Source of the DNA: CATQHW01 sp965243545
GTDB lineage: Bacteria > Spirochaetota > Spirochaetia > SZUA-6 > Bin103
Assembly (NCBI GenBank): GCA_965243545.1
Contig: OZ251573.1
Coordinates: 3,968,001-4,032,000, forward strand
Direction: 5' to 3'
DNA: 64,000 bases
The notes under the pieces: generated by a model
The model's input: the letters and a program-made list of their open reading frames with translations, nothing else
The model's database searches: none
Told to the model about the DNA's origin: nothing
Program-made: the position numbers and the translations under genes
Part shown: positions 32,259 to 41,346 of the stretch, in pieces
How the letters are laid out: each line of letters starts with the position of its first letter
How positions within the stretch are numbered: the first letter of the stretch is position 1

Positions 32259-32519
32259 TTACTCGAGACTCGGCGCCGAGCGGTGCCGACGCGGCAGCCG
32301 GGGTGGAGTCAACGTGTCCGTGCGCGCCTCCGGCGCGAGCAGCAATTCTTTGATATCCGGCTTTGCCCGCCGCGCCAGTCGCCGCCAATGGTCGATCGAC
32401 ACGAGCACCGCGGTCTCCACCCCCCGCTTGGTCACGATCTGCGGGCCTTCGGTGAGGCTGGTCTCAAGAAACTCGCTGAAGCGCGCCTTCGCCGCCTGGA
32501 CCTGCCACGTTCTACCCAT
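32259..32519 (-). CDS. Phd/YefM-type antitoxin
   Basis: 86 residues. MGRTWQVQAAKARFSEFLET then GPQIVTKRGVETAVLVSIDHW is the Phd/YefM DNA-binding fold that autoregulates toxin-antitoxin operons. The C-terminal tail, which neutralises the toxin, is basic and Pro-rich. Its place just upstream of the PIN toxin confirms the pairing. Confidence 0.88.
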   Translation of the reverse strand: MGRTWQVQAAKARFSEFLETSLTEGPQIVTKRGVETAVLVSIDHWRRLARRAKPDIKELLLAPEARTDTLTPPRLPRRHRSAPSLE

Positions 32520-32570
32520 ACGTCTTCCTGTCGCCCATTGGTGACCAGTTGGCTGACCAGCGTCAAGGGC

Positions 32571-35500
32571 TCAGGCTACCACTACCCGGTCGGCGGCGCT
32601 GCGGCCGTAGGTTTGCGGGGCGTAGCGCTGTTCGGCGGTGGCGGGCGGCGCGACGTAGGCGCCGCGGGTGGCGGCTCGCGCAAGGTAGCGGTATTCGTGG
32701 ACGCCGGCCGGCAGGACCGATGCGGTCGCTTCGGCGTGCTCCTCGCACAGGCTCCGGTGTTCGAACCACGGCGCCTTCCACCACCCGGGCGCGTGTTCGC
32801 CGCGGTAGAGAGGCTCCAGGCCGAGCGGTTCCAGCCCCGCCGGGAGCGGGTCGATCAGCACCACGTGGACCAGGCGGTCGGACGCCGTCAGCGTGAGCCG
32901 CACCCGCACGCGGCTGCCGGCCCGCACCAGCCACCCGCCGTCACGGCCGCGGCGCACGTCGTCATCCGCGTCCACCGGTTCGTAGTTCCGCACCACGGCT
33001 ATGCCCTCTTCCGCCGGCCCGGTCAGCGGGTCCGCCGGCGCGCAGTTCAGGCCGAGCCGGTAATGGAGCGCCCCTTCGCCCGCGTTGCGGACGACCACCG
33101 GGACCTCACCGTCGTCCGTCAGCGCGGCGCGGAGCTCGGCCAGAGGCGCCTCGATCCGGGTGGCGCCGGCCGCGCCGCCGCGTAGCGCGCCCCTGCCGGC
33201 GGCCCGGTCGCCGATCCGGACCTGCGCGTCGACAGCCGGCGGCGGGATGTCTTCCGCGCCGAAGTACCGGCGCAACGCCAGCAGCGCCCAGACGTTTTCC
33301 TGCGGCGCCGCCCACCGCCCGGCGACCCGATGCGCGAGCAACCGCTGCGCCTGTTCGGCGATCAGGCCGCCCGGCGCCTCGGCGGCGATCAAAGCCTCCA
33401 GGAGCACCGCGTCGGTGCGGCCCTCGGCATGGTGCAAGGCGCATCGGTACCAGCTATCGATGGCGGCGGCGCCGGCCGCGGCGGCCCTCCGGTCGCCGAG
33501 CAGCCGGATGATCTCCTGCGCCGTGCCGGCCTGGCCGGAGTCGCCGGCAAGCGCGAACAGCAGCCACCCGACGGCCTCCAGCGTCAGATGCTTGACGCCG
33601 GCATCGAACAACCAGGCCGCGGCGGCCGGGTCCGGGTCGCCTAGCAGCGTCCGAACGTACAAGGCGTAGGCTTCCAGAGCCTGGCACGCCACCGAATCGG
33701 AGACGAGCCGCGCAGCCTCATGTTTGACGTCGCGCAGGTGGGTGGGGGATACGAGCGCCGGCGCCGCATGGCCGCAACGGGAGGCGCGCGCCAGCGCATG
33801 GGCCGCATGCACGCGGCAGAACAGCGCCGGTTCGCAGCCGTCGGGCGCGCCCGTGGTCCGGCGGTCACGGACCGGCTGCCGGTGCAACGCCTGCAGGTCC
33901 TGCTGCAGCGTCGCCGCGATGGCCTGCGGTGCCGGCAGCCCGGCGAACGGTTCCAGCACGCCGCCCACCGCCACCGCCGCCAGAACGCGCGACGCGATCG
34001 GTTCGGGGCCGGAGTGGGAACAGCGCCAGACGGCGAGGAACGCATCGGTCAGCGCTTGGAACGCGGTGTTGGCCAGCGACACCTCCAGGCTGCCGACAGC
34101 CGCCGCCTTCGGCAGGCGCAGCCGGTGTTGGGCGCTGCCGCCGGCAGCTATGCTGCCGTGGAGCACGAACGCATCGCTCGCGGCGTTCCGCACCGGGATG
34201 GTGATCGTGGTCTCGGCGGATTCGCCCGCGCGTTCGTCAGCGGTTGCCGTGAACCGGATGCGGGCATCGCCGCCGCCGGTCGGCGCCGCCAGATAGCGCG
34301 CTTCCACCTGACCGCGCGCCGGCACCGTTACCGTGCAGCCGGCTGCCGCTTCACCCGCCGCGGTCGTCAGCTCGGCGTTGGCCGCGCTGGCGGCCAAGCG
34401 GACCGTCATGGCGGCGGCGGTCCGATTCCGCAGCGCCGCGGTCAGCTCGGCCCGGTCTCCGAGGGTCAGGAACGGGGGCGCCGCGGCGCGCACCGTGAGC
34501 GGCGGTCCTACCGTGCAGCTCGCTTCGCCGGCGCCGAACAGCCGTTCGCCCGCCGCGGCCACGGCGGTCAGCCGGTAGCAGCCCTCGCTGGCCGGCGCCG
34601 TGAACGACACGGTTGCGCGGCCATCCGCGCCGGTGCGGACTTCCGGGACATACAACGCGACGGGAACGCGGCCGTGCGGCGCGTCCGCCCGCGCCGGGAA
34701 CAGAGCTTGGTCGTATGCGCCGGCGTCCGCGGCGCCGGATTCATCCGCTTCCGGATCGGCGCGCGCGCCGCCTCGGCCGGCGTTCGCTTCCTCCGCCGGC
34801 TGCCGTGGCCCAGGCGGCGGCAGGTGCTCGCGGCTGTGAGCGGCGCGGACGCCGGCGTCCCGTTCGCCGTAGAAGGCGGCTACGGGATCGGGCAGCGTAT
34901 CGTCACCCGGCGCCGTCTCCTCCGCGGCGACCGCCATCACCGCCAGCTCGGCATCCGCCACCGGCGCACCGGCCGCGTCCCGCACCGTCAGCTCGATGGC
35001 GCCGTCCGCCCCCGGCCGGGCGTCCTCCGGTGAAGGCGTGACCGTGACCCGTAGCGTGCGCCCGACCGGCGCAACCGGCACGTTCAGCATGGCGCTGCAG
35101 TGGACGGGACCGCCCGGCGCGGACCCGACCAGGTCGACCCGCAGGTGGAGATTCGGTACGTACCGCTCCTCAATCGGCACGTGCAGGACGTGCGCCGGCG
35201 CGTCCACGGTGAAGCGCTCGCCGGAGATGATGCCGTCGCGGCACAGGGTCAACATTCCTTCCGCGGGCGCGAACGGCGCCTCCACGGTTATCTCGGCGCG
35301 CTGGCCGGGGAGATAGCGGTCCCGGTCCGCCGCCAGGCGCAACGCCGGCCGCGGGTCGGCGCCCGCCCGCGGAGCGCCCACTGCGGCCACGGCAAGGATG
35401 GTCTCGCGCCAGGATTGGTCCGGCTCCCTGTTCGGCGGCGTATCGACGTCGAGCCGGCGCCGGCCAACGTGCTCCCGCACCAGTATCGGGTGCCCGTGGC

Positions 35501-37559
35501 CAGCGTCTGCGGCGTCGCGCATCCTGCCGGCCAGACTCAACACGATCACCGCGCGGCCGGGTTCCAGGTCCTCCGGTACCTTGAACTGAAAGTGGAATCC
35601 TCCCAGCGGCCCGAGCCGGGCGCTCCCTGCGGCGGCCGGCGGACGCCCCTCGTAGTGGCGCCGCACCCGATACTCGATCCGGCGGGCCGCGGCGTTGTCG
35701 AGCAGGCCGACGCCGCCGGCCGGGCCGCCGCCGAGCCGGCGCACCCAACCCTTGACGAAGACCGTCTGTCCCGGTCGGTAGCGATGCCGGTCGCTGAAGG
35801 CGAAGATGCGCACCTCTGAGCCGTCGCCGCTGCCGGGCGCGTGCGACTCCACCGGCAGCAATGCGCTGTCTTCGCCGTCGCGGACGACTACCAATCCCAG
35901 CGTACCGGCGGCCGGCGCCGGCAGGCGAGCCACGCCGGCGGCGTCGGTGACGGCGCGCGTCTCGTGTTGCAGGAGCTCCACGCCGGCGCCGCTTCGGGCC
36001 GCGCCGTCGGCCAGCCGGCTGATCCATACCAGCAGGCCGCGGTCGCTCAGTCCGACGATGCCGAGGCGCGTCGCCTGAACCCACGTCGCGGCCGGCCGCG
36101 CCTGCCACTTCCTCGGGTCAGCCGCCCGAACTTCAAGGACCAGGTGGCCGGGCGCGCCGTCCAATACGCCGCCGAGGTCTATGACGGTCTCGGTCGGGGT
36201 GTCGCCCGGCTCCGCGATGCGCCGGACGTCGCCCAGCACCGGAACGCCGGGCGGGTCGTCGGGCGGGTCGGCCAGCCCGTTGCCGTCCGGCACGGTCGAC
36301 CGCCAGCGCAGGTAGTCAGGGAACTGACTCGGCTCGACTCGAAAAGCCCACACCTGCACGGCGTCGAGGTTGACGGTCTCGATCGCGACCGCCCGCTCGT
36401 TCGCCGGATCGAGCACCGTGATCTCCCCCCACGAGGCGGCAAGGGTTGGCGGCAGTCCTCCGACCTGGAAGTAAGCCGTCATGTCTTCCGGCAGCGTCTG
36501 GCCGAACACGTCCTTCAGGCCGGCGCGGACCGTCACTCGGTAGCCGGTCTGCGGCCGCCGGTTACCGGAAATTTTGAGGCCGGTCCATGAATCCAGGGGG
36601 TCCGTGTGCCGGAACAGGGTGACCTTCGCCTGGTCGAGTGCCGGCTCGATGGCGATCGACGCCGGATCGAACGCCGCGGCGTCCAGGTGGTTGGTGAAGA
36701 TGAGCGTCCAGTCGTCGCCGGGCGCGCAGTCTGCGGACCGATGGGATGACAGCGCCAACGGCCCCCGGATGCCGAACCGGAAGCCTTGCGAACGCGTGGT
36801 GACCAACGGGCCTTCGGCCGACGGCGTGCCCGGGACGAAGGTCAAGGTCAAGGAATAGATCGTCGGCAACGGTTCGCACGGGATCACCGCCAGCCAATGG
36901 CCCGGCGGCGTGGCGTCGACCAGGCGCTGCACCTTGGCGTCGGCCGCGATCTCGGCGGCGGTAGCCAGACGCACGGCGTGAGCGCTGCCCACGTCTTCGG
37001 CCAGCAGACGGACGTGGCCCAGGACCGCGCTCGGATCGATGCGCTGGTCGAATGCGGCGAACAGAACTGGCAGCGGTCCATAGGAACGGCGCCGGTACAG
37101 CGGATGTTTGCGCAGCGTCGGCGCCGGCGTACGAAACGACCATTGCACCGACTCCCGAAGGACGGCGCCGGAGGCGGAGGTCGTGCCGGCGGCGATGGCC
37201 GCGCCGTACAAGGTGGCCATCGGCAGGTGGCAGGCGTGGTCTTCGCCGGCCTCGAACAGCAAGGTGTCGGCGCCCAGCCAGCGCCAGCGGCCCGGTATCG
37301 CGGGCGTCAGCTTCACCGGCGCCTGTTCCGGCGCCACGTCGGCGCGGCTGGCGGCCGGAATCATCGGCTGGTCGAAGGTGACGCTCAGGTACGGGGCGGC
37401 GGCCACTTCGCCGAACGGGAAGAAGCGGAGCACCTTGAGCGGCGGGCCGGCCAGCCCCGGCGGCGCCCGCTCAAGGTGGTCAGAGAGGGTCACGCTGCCG
37501 TCACCATTCCTGCCTGTCAGTCTATCCGCGGCGCGGGCGATCGGGTAGCATCGCTTCAC
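32571..37559 (-). CDS. Giant alpha-2-macroglobulin family protein lacking the thioester
   Basis: 1662 residues from GTG 37559. VLRFFPFGEVAAAPYLSVTF opens an MG1-like domain; RPGQTVFVKGWVRRL is an MG-domain mark; VPVALYVPEVRTGADGRATV and FTAPASEGCYRLTAVA mark the central A2M domain. A terpenoid-cyclase-like helical domain (about 1150-1480) and a final MG/receptor domain (HYRLGLNCAP) follow. Where CxEQ thioester is expected the sequence is CSHSGPEPIASR (about 1180-1191): Gln is lost, Cys displaced. Bacterial A2Ms are normally periplasmic lipoproteins trapping proteases, but no signal peptide or lipobox is visible here. No PBP1C gene is nearby. It may be cytoplasmic, or its start may be misplaced. 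Confidence 0.85.
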   Translation of the reverse strand: MKRCYPIARAADRLTGRNGDGSVTLSDHLERAPPGLAGPPLKVLRFFPFGEVAAAPYLSVTFDQPMIPAASRADVAPEQAPVKLTPAIPGRWRWLGADTLLFEAGEDHACHLPMATLYGAAIAAGTTSASGAVLRESVQWSFRTPAPTLRKHPLYRRRSYGPLPVLFAAFDQRIDPSAVLGHVRLLAEDVGSAHAVRLATAAEIAADAKVQRLVDATPPGHWLAVIPCEPLPTIYSLTLTFVPGTPSAEGPLVTTRSQGFRFGIRGPLALSSHRSADCAPGDDWTLIFTNHLDAAAFDPASIAIEPALDQAKVTLFRHTDPLDSWTGLKISGNRRPQTGYRVTVRAGLKDVFGQTLPEDMTAYFQVGGLPPTLAASWGEITVLDPANERAVAIETVNLDAVQVWAFRVEPSQFPDYLRWRSTVPDGNGLADPPDDPPGVPVLGDVRRIAEPGDTPTETVIDLGGVLDGAPGHLVLEVRAADPRKWQARPAATWVQATRLGIVGLSDRGLLVWISRLADGAARSGAGVELLQHETRAVTDAAGVARLPAPAAGTLGLVVVRDGEDSALLPVESHAPGSGDGSEVRIFAFSDRHRYRPGQTVFVKGWVRRLGGGPAGGVGLLDNAAARRIEYRVRRHYEGRPPAAAGSARLGPLGGFHFQFKVPEDLEPGRAVIVLSLAGRMRDAADAGHGHPILVREHVGRRRLDVDTPPNREPDQSWRETILAVAAVGAPRAGADPRPALRLAADRDRYLPGQRAEITVEAPFAPAEGMLTLCRDGIISGERFTVDAPAHVLHVPIEERYVPNLHLRVDLVGSAPGGPVHCSAMLNVPVAPVGRTLRVTVTPSPEDARPGADGAIELTVRDAAGAPVADAELAVMAVAAEETAPGDDTLPDPVAAFYGERDAGVRAAHSREHLPPPGPRQPAEEANAGRGGARADPEADESGAADAGAYDQALFPARADAPHGRVPVALYVPEVRTGADGRATVSFTAPASEGCYRLTAVAAAGERLFGAGEASCTVGPPLTVRAAAPPFLTLGDRAELTAALRNRTAAAMTVRLAASAANAELTTAAGEAAAGCTVTVPARGQVEARYLAAPTGGGDARIRFTATADERAGESAETTITIPVRNAASDAFVLHGSIAAGGSAQHRLRLPKAAAVGSLEVSLANTAFQALTDAFLAVWRCSHSGPEPIASRVLAAVAVGGVLEPFAGLPAPQAIAATLQQDLQALHRQPVRDRRTTGAPDGCEPALFCRVHAAHALARASRCGHAAPALVSPTHLRDVKHEAARLVSDSVACQALEAYALYVRTLLGDPDPAAAAWLFDAGVKHLTLEAVGWLLFALAGDSGQAGTAQEIIRLLGDRRAAAAGAAAIDSWYRCALHHAEGRTDAVLLEALIAAEAPGGLIAEQAQRLLAHRVAGRWAAPQENVWALLALRRYFGAEDIPPPAVDAQVRIGDRAAGRGALRGGAAGATRIEAPLAELRAALTDDGEVPVVVRNAGEGALHYRLGLNCAPADPLTGPAEEGIAVVRNYEPVDADDDVRRGRDGGWLVRAGSRVRVRLTLTASDRLVHVVLIDPLPAGLEPLGLEPLYRGEHAPGWWKAPWFEHRSLCEEHAEATASVLPAGVHEYRYLARAATRGAYVAPPATAEQRYAPQTYGRSAADRVVVA

Positions 37560-37632
37560 GGCCGGCGCGGCCGGCGCGGCCGGCGCGCGGCGATCATGGG
37601 CCGGCTTACCCCCGACACCGCCGGCGCCGGCG

Positions 37633-37661
37633 TTGCTTGACCGATCGGTTCGCGCGACAAT
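37633..37661 (+). promoter_or_regulatory. Promoter of the AlbA_2-ParA module
   Basis: TTGCTT (37633-37638), 17 bases, GACAAT (37656-37661; four of six consensus bases). The -10 ends 11 bases before ATG 37673 and would leave a leader of about five bases. Confidence 0.4.
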
Positions 37662-37672
37662 CGCACGGGGAG

Positions 37673-38857
37673 ATGCTCACCACCGAACGGTTGCTCGCGC
37701 TGATGGCGGATCACGAATCCGACCGCGTCGAGATGACCGTCGCCGTGAAAGACACGGACAAGTTCGGGGAGGCGGTCTGCGCCTTCGCCAACGACTTCCC
37801 GAACCACCGGCAACCCGGTTATCTGTTGGTCGGAGTGGATGACGCGGGCACGGCGAGCGGGCTGACCGTCGACGATACGCTGTTGCGGCGCCTCGCCGAC
37901 TTGCGCGCGAACGTCAATCTGGAGCCGCTCCCGGTATTGAGCGTGCGGAAACACACGCTCCCCGGGGGCGAGGTGGCGGTAGTGGAAGTCACGCCGTCCG
38001 ACCTGCCGCCGGTACGCTACAAGGGCCGGGTCTGGATCCGCGTCGGTCCGTCCCGCCGCGCCGCCAACCAGCAGGAGGAGCGCCTGCTGGTGGAGAGGCG
38101 GACGGCGTTCCAACGGACCTTCGATGCCCGGCCCTGCCCCGGCTGCGCGCCGGACGACCTGGTCCCGGATCTGTTCCTGGTGAGTTATCTCCCTGCCGCG
38201 GTCTCCCGTGACGTGATCGAAGAGAACGACCGCGACGTCAAGGAGCAGATGGCGTCGCTTCGCTGCTACGATCTGGGGGAGGACCGCCCAACCCATGCCG
38301 GCGCCCTCCTATTCGCCCGGCAGCCGCTGCAATGGATTCCGGGCGCGTGGATACAGTTCGTGCGCTGGGCGGGAACGACGATGGCCGATGAGGTGCTCAG
38401 CGACGTGCGGTTCAGCGGCGATCTGCTTTCGGTGCTGCGGGAGCTGCAGGTGTTCATCCCGCTGCAAACCCGGTCTCATCCGGTCGCCGCATCGATGCTG
38501 CGGGAGCGGACCCGGGTCGACTACCCGGCGGTGGCTATTCGCGAACTGTTGCTCAACGCCGTCATGCACCGTTCGTACGAATCGAACGCGCCCGTGCGCT
38601 TCAACTGGTACACGGATCGTATCGAAATTCAGAGCCCGGGCGGGCTGTACGGCATGGCGTCGCCGGAGAACTTTCCGGCGCAGACCGATTACCGCAACCC
38701 CGTGATCGCGGAGGCGATGGCGACGCTCGGATACGTCAACATGTTCGGCCGCGGCGTGATCCGCGCGCAGGAAGCCCTGCGCCGCAACGGCAACCCGGAG
38801 GCGGAGTTCCGGTTCGAGCCGTCGCACGTGCTGGTCACGATTCGGAGCGCGCCGTGA
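37673..38857 (+). CDS. AlbA_2 (Schlafen-like) DNA-binding protein with RecG-like GHKL ATPase domain
   Basis: 394 residues from ATG 37673; TTG 37637 also opens the frame but lies inside the promoter. The N-terminus (LLALMADHESDRVEMTVAVK, then VCAFANDFPNH and GYLLVGVDDAG) is the AlbA_2 domain. The C-terminal domain carries AIRELLLNAVMHRSY, the N-box of a HATPase_c_4 ATPase as in RecG-related regulators, and ends with MFGRGVIRAQEALRRNGN. Such proteins bind nucleic acid and are frequent in defence islands. The stop overlaps the GTG of the ParA gene as GTGA, so the pair is translationally coupled. Confidence 0.86.
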   Translation: MLTTERLLALMADHESDRVEMTVAVKDTDKFGEAVCAFANDFPNHRQPGYLLVGVDDAGTASGLTVDDTLLRRLADLRANVNLEPLPVLSVRKHTLPGGEVAVVEVTPSDLPPVRYKGRVWIRVGPSRRAANQQEERLLVERRTAFQRTFDARPCPGCAPDDLVPDLFLVSYLPAAVSRDVIEENDRDVKEQMASLRCYDLGEDRPTHAGALLFARQPLQWIPGAWIQFVRWAGTTMADEVLSDVRFSGDLLSVLRELQVFIPLQTRSHPVAASMLRERTRVDYPAVAIRELLLNAVMHRSYESNAPVRFNWYTDRIEIQSPGGLYGMASPENFPAQTDYRNPVIAEAMATLGYVNMFGRGVIRAQEALRRNGNPEAEFRFEPSHVLVTIRSAP

Positions 38858-39855
38858 AGACCATCGCGTTCTTCAACAACAAAGGGGGCGTCGGCAAGAC
38901 GTCGCTGGTCTATCACCTCGCCGTGATGTACGCCGAAATTGGCATTTCGGTAGTGGCTGCCGACCTGGATCCGCAAGCGAATCTGAGCACCATGTTCCTG
39001 GACGAGGACCGGCTCGAAGAACTGTGGCCCGACGGCGGCCACCGGCAGACGATTCTGGGAGCGGTCGCTCCGATACTGAGCGGGCTGGGTGACATCGACG
39101 AACCACACCTTGAAGAGATCAACGCAAACTGCGGCTTGGTCGTGGGCGACCTGGGGTTGTCCCGTTTCGAGGCGCGGCTGTCGGCCGCGTGGCCGGCCTG
39201 CATGGACGGTGACGAAGCCGCTTTTCGCACCCAGTCGGCGTTCCATCGCACGATGCTCAAGGCAGCCGAGATGCATGACGCGGACGCAGTGCTGATCGAC
39301 GTCGGACCCAATCTGGGGGCGATCAACCGGGCGGCGATCATCGCCGCCGACTTCGTCGTCGTCCCACTTGGGCCTGACCTGTTCTCGTTGCAGGGACTTC
39401 GCAACCTCGGTCCGACCCTGCGTGACTGGCGCAGGGAATGGCGGGACCGCATCGACCGCCGGCCCGGCGGCATGGACCTGCCGCTGCCGTCGGCCCGGAT
39501 CATGCCGGCCGGGTATATCGTAATGCAGCATGCCGCGTGGGCCGGCCGGCCCACGCAGGCGTATGAGCGGTGGATTCGGCGCATTCCCGGCGTGTATCGC
39601 GCGGAAGCGCTCGCTGAGACCGGGCCGGCCGCAGCCTTCACCGAGGACGACCCCCATTGCCTGGCGACGGTGAAGCATTATCGCAGCCTGATGCCGATGG
39701 CCCGGGAGGCGCGCAAGCCGATGTTCCATCTCCGGGCGGCCGACGGGGCCCTGGGCGGCCACTTCTACGCGGTGCAGGACTGCTACAAGGAATTCAAGCA
39801 ACTGGCGGAGTCGATCGCCGCCACGTGCGAACTCGGCGCTCACGCCGGCGCGTAG
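38854..39855 (+). CDS. ParA/MinD-family ATPase
   Basis: 333 residues. FFNNKGGVGKTSLVYHLAV holds the deviant Walker A of ParA proteins with signature Lys10 and Lys15. AADLDPQANLSTMFL is A', and AVLIDVGPNLGAINRAA (about 145-161) is Walker B. FVVVPLGPDLFSLQGL follows. A 50-residue insert after A' and a long C-terminal domain separate it from plasmid-partition ParA. There is no parB gene or parS-like site nearby, so segregation is not indicated. GTGA overlap with the AlbA_2 gene implies one complex or pathway. Confidence 0.88.
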   Translation: MKTIAFFNNKGGVGKTSLVYHLAVMYAEIGISVVAADLDPQANLSTMFLDEDRLEELWPDGGHRQTILGAVAPILSGLGDIDEPHLEEINANCGLVVGDLGLSRFEARLSAAWPACMDGDEAAFRTQSAFHRTMLKAAEMHDADAVLIDVGPNLGAINRAAIIAADFVVVPLGPDLFSLQGLRNLGPTLRDWRREWRDRIDRRPGGMDLPLPSARIMPAGYIVMQHAAWAGRPTQAYERWIRRIPGVYRAEALAETGPAAAFTEDDPHCLATVKHYRSLMPMAREARKPMFHLRAADGALGGHFYAVQDCYKEFKQLAESIAATCELGAHAGA

Positions 39856-39861
39856 TACACT
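39856..39861 (+). promoter_or_regulatory. -10 element exactly six bases before GTG
   Basis: TACACT starts right after the ParA stop codon and ends six bases before GTG 39868. This favours 39868 over the in-frame GTG at 39862 and gives the third module gene its own predicted leaderless transcript. Confidence 0.45.
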
Positions 39862-39867
39862 GTGGCG

Positions 39868-40329
39868 GTGGCTGACATCGATCCGACCGATAGCGATCTG
39901 CACGGCCTTGATCCCGCTTCGGCGCGGGAGGTGGTGGCCGGTTATCTGCAGTCGGCGCAGGAGGTGCGGCGGCAGCTGCAGTCCGCGCGCGACCAGGAAG
40001 CTCTGTGGGGGAAGCGGGCCGCGCTGGCCCGGCAGGCCGGCGACAGCGGGCTGACGCAACGGGCGGAGGAGCGGCTGCAGGAGGCGCGCGCTACGCGCGA
40101 GCAGCTGACCGGCGAGGAGTTCGAGCTGTCGGTCGTAATCGACCGGCTCAAGGCGCAACTGAAGCGGCTGCAGGCCGCGCCGGCGCTCTCCGGCATCGAC
40201 GCCGAGGCGCTCCTGGCCGACCTGCAGTCGATCTCCGGGGAGCCGGACCCCACCGCCGACGAGCTCAAGGACCTGCAGACCGAGCAGGAACTCCGCGCCC
40301 TGAAGCGCCGGCTCCAAGCGGAGTCCTGA
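39868..40329 (+). CDS. Small coiled-coil protein downstream of ParA
   Basis: 153 residues, acidic, no membrane segment. From about 20 to 115 the sequence is heptad-like (AREVVAGYLQSAQEVRRQLQ, EERLQEARATREQLTG, VVIDRLKAQLKRLQA), so a long coiled coil is likely. A flexible acidic link precedes a second helix (LKDLQTEQELRALKRRLQAE). I do not recognise a family. It starts 12 bases after the ParA gene and could be its partner or effector, but it has its own -10. It converges on the amidohydrolase-like gene. Confidence 0.65.
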   Translation: MADIDPTDSDLHGLDPASAREVVAGYLQSAQEVRRQLQSARDQEALWGKRAALARQAGDSGLTQRAEERLQEARATREQLTGEEFELSVVIDRLKAQLKRLQAAPALSGIDAEALLADLQSISGEPDPTADELKDLQTEQELRALKRRLQAES

Positions 40330-40338
40330 TCCGATCGA

Positions 40339-41340
40339 TCAGCCGGCCGGGAGACCGTCGACCGGTTCGCAACGGATCGCCCGGCCGTGCGGGCGCCGGG
40401 CGTCGGCGCCGCGCAGCAGCGTCGTGACGATCGCCGCATCGCCGCCGGACGGCTCCAGCAGGCAGAGGTCGGCTTCCCGTCCGGGGGCCAGCAGCCCCTT
40501 GCCGGCGCACCCCAGGAGCGCGGCCGGCGTGGCGGCCAGCAGCGCCGCCAGCGCCTCCAGCCCGATCAGTCCGCGCGCCGGTCCCGACCGGTACAGGGCA
40601 GCCACCGACGGCGGCCGGCATGACGCGCTGATCAGCAGCCGCACGGCCCCGCGCGCGGCCTCCCGCCACAGGGACGGGTCTTCGATCAGCCAAGCCGGAT
40701 CGGTGGCGGCCAGCGCCCCGGCGTCCCGCACGCGGCGCAGTGACGGCTTCTCCCGGAGCGGTCCGACCGCGACCCGCCCGCCGTGCGCCGCCGCGCGCTC
40801 GGCGGCGGCGGCCGCTGCGCGCTCCTTGCCGTCCACGGCGATGATGAGCGTCGCCCGCAGACCGGCGAGCATCCGTGCGGCGGCGTCGAGCAGCGCGGCG
40901 CCGCGGCCGGCCGGCAGTACGAACGCCACGCGGCCGCGCTCGTGAATGGCGCTCGGGGCGCGGGCGATCTGTTCGGCCGCGCCGATCAGCTCCATCGGCG
41001 CCACGTCGCTGCCCCACGCTTCGCGCGGCGCCGCGCCCGGCCAGCCGGCGCAGGTGATCCCGGCGCCGGCCCAGCGCAGGTGGGGCGGAGTGGCCGCCGC
41101 ATCGGCCGGGACCAGCGGCAGCACCCATCCCGGCAGCGCGACGCGGCCCATGCCGTCGATGACCCGATCCGCCGCCGTCCCGGTGGAGCCGACCGCCGTG
41201 ATCCGGCCGCCGCGGATCGACAGATCGGCCACGAACCGCCCGCCGGGAGCGGCGATCAGTCCGGCGTGCAGCCGGACCGAGGATGGTCCGGGCCGGACGG
41301 CGAGCCCGTTACGGCCGCACGCCGGATCGACCCGCTTCAC
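40339..41340 (-). CDS. Degenerate amidohydrolase-like protein
   Basis: 333 residues from GTG 41340. The ends match the metal-dependent hydrolase (NagA/dihydroorotase/imidazolonepropionase) composite domain: LSIRGGRITAVGSTGTAADR and VIDGMGRVALPGWVLPLVPA at the start, GLLAPGREADLCLLEPSGG at the end. The HxH metal motif that should follow LPG is replaced by VLPLV, and no other His-rich metal site is evident in the barrel. It is therefore probably not a zinc hydrolase, but a relic or non-catalytic binding protein. It diverges from mcrB across only 22 bases. Confidence 0.7.
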   Translation of the reverse strand: MKRVDPACGRNGLAVRPGPSSVRLHAGLIAAPGGRFVADLSIRGGRITAVGSTGTAADRVIDGMGRVALPGWVLPLVPADAAATPPHLRWAGAGITCAGWPGAAPREAWGSDVAPMELIGAAEQIARAPSAIHERGRVAFVLPAGRGAALLDAAARMLAGLRATLIIAVDGKERAAAAAAERAAAHGGRVAVGPLREKPSLRRVRDAGALAATDPAWLIEDPSLWREAARGAVRLLISASCRPPSVAALYRSGPARGLIGLEALAALLAATPAALLGCAGKGLLAPGREADLCLLEPSGGDAAIVTTLLRGADARRPHGRAIRCEPVDGLPAG

Positions 41341-41346
41341 ACCGGG

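Noticed and set aside
37637..37672. TTG 37637 as start of the AlbA_2 gene
   Set aside because: It lies within the -35/-10 region, adds 12 residues not typical of the domain, and ATG 37673 fits both domain start and promoter position.
38854..39855. Plasmid or chromosome partition locus (parAB) or replication origin
   Set aside because: No ParB homologue, no repeated parS-like sites and no DnaA boxes were seen nearby.
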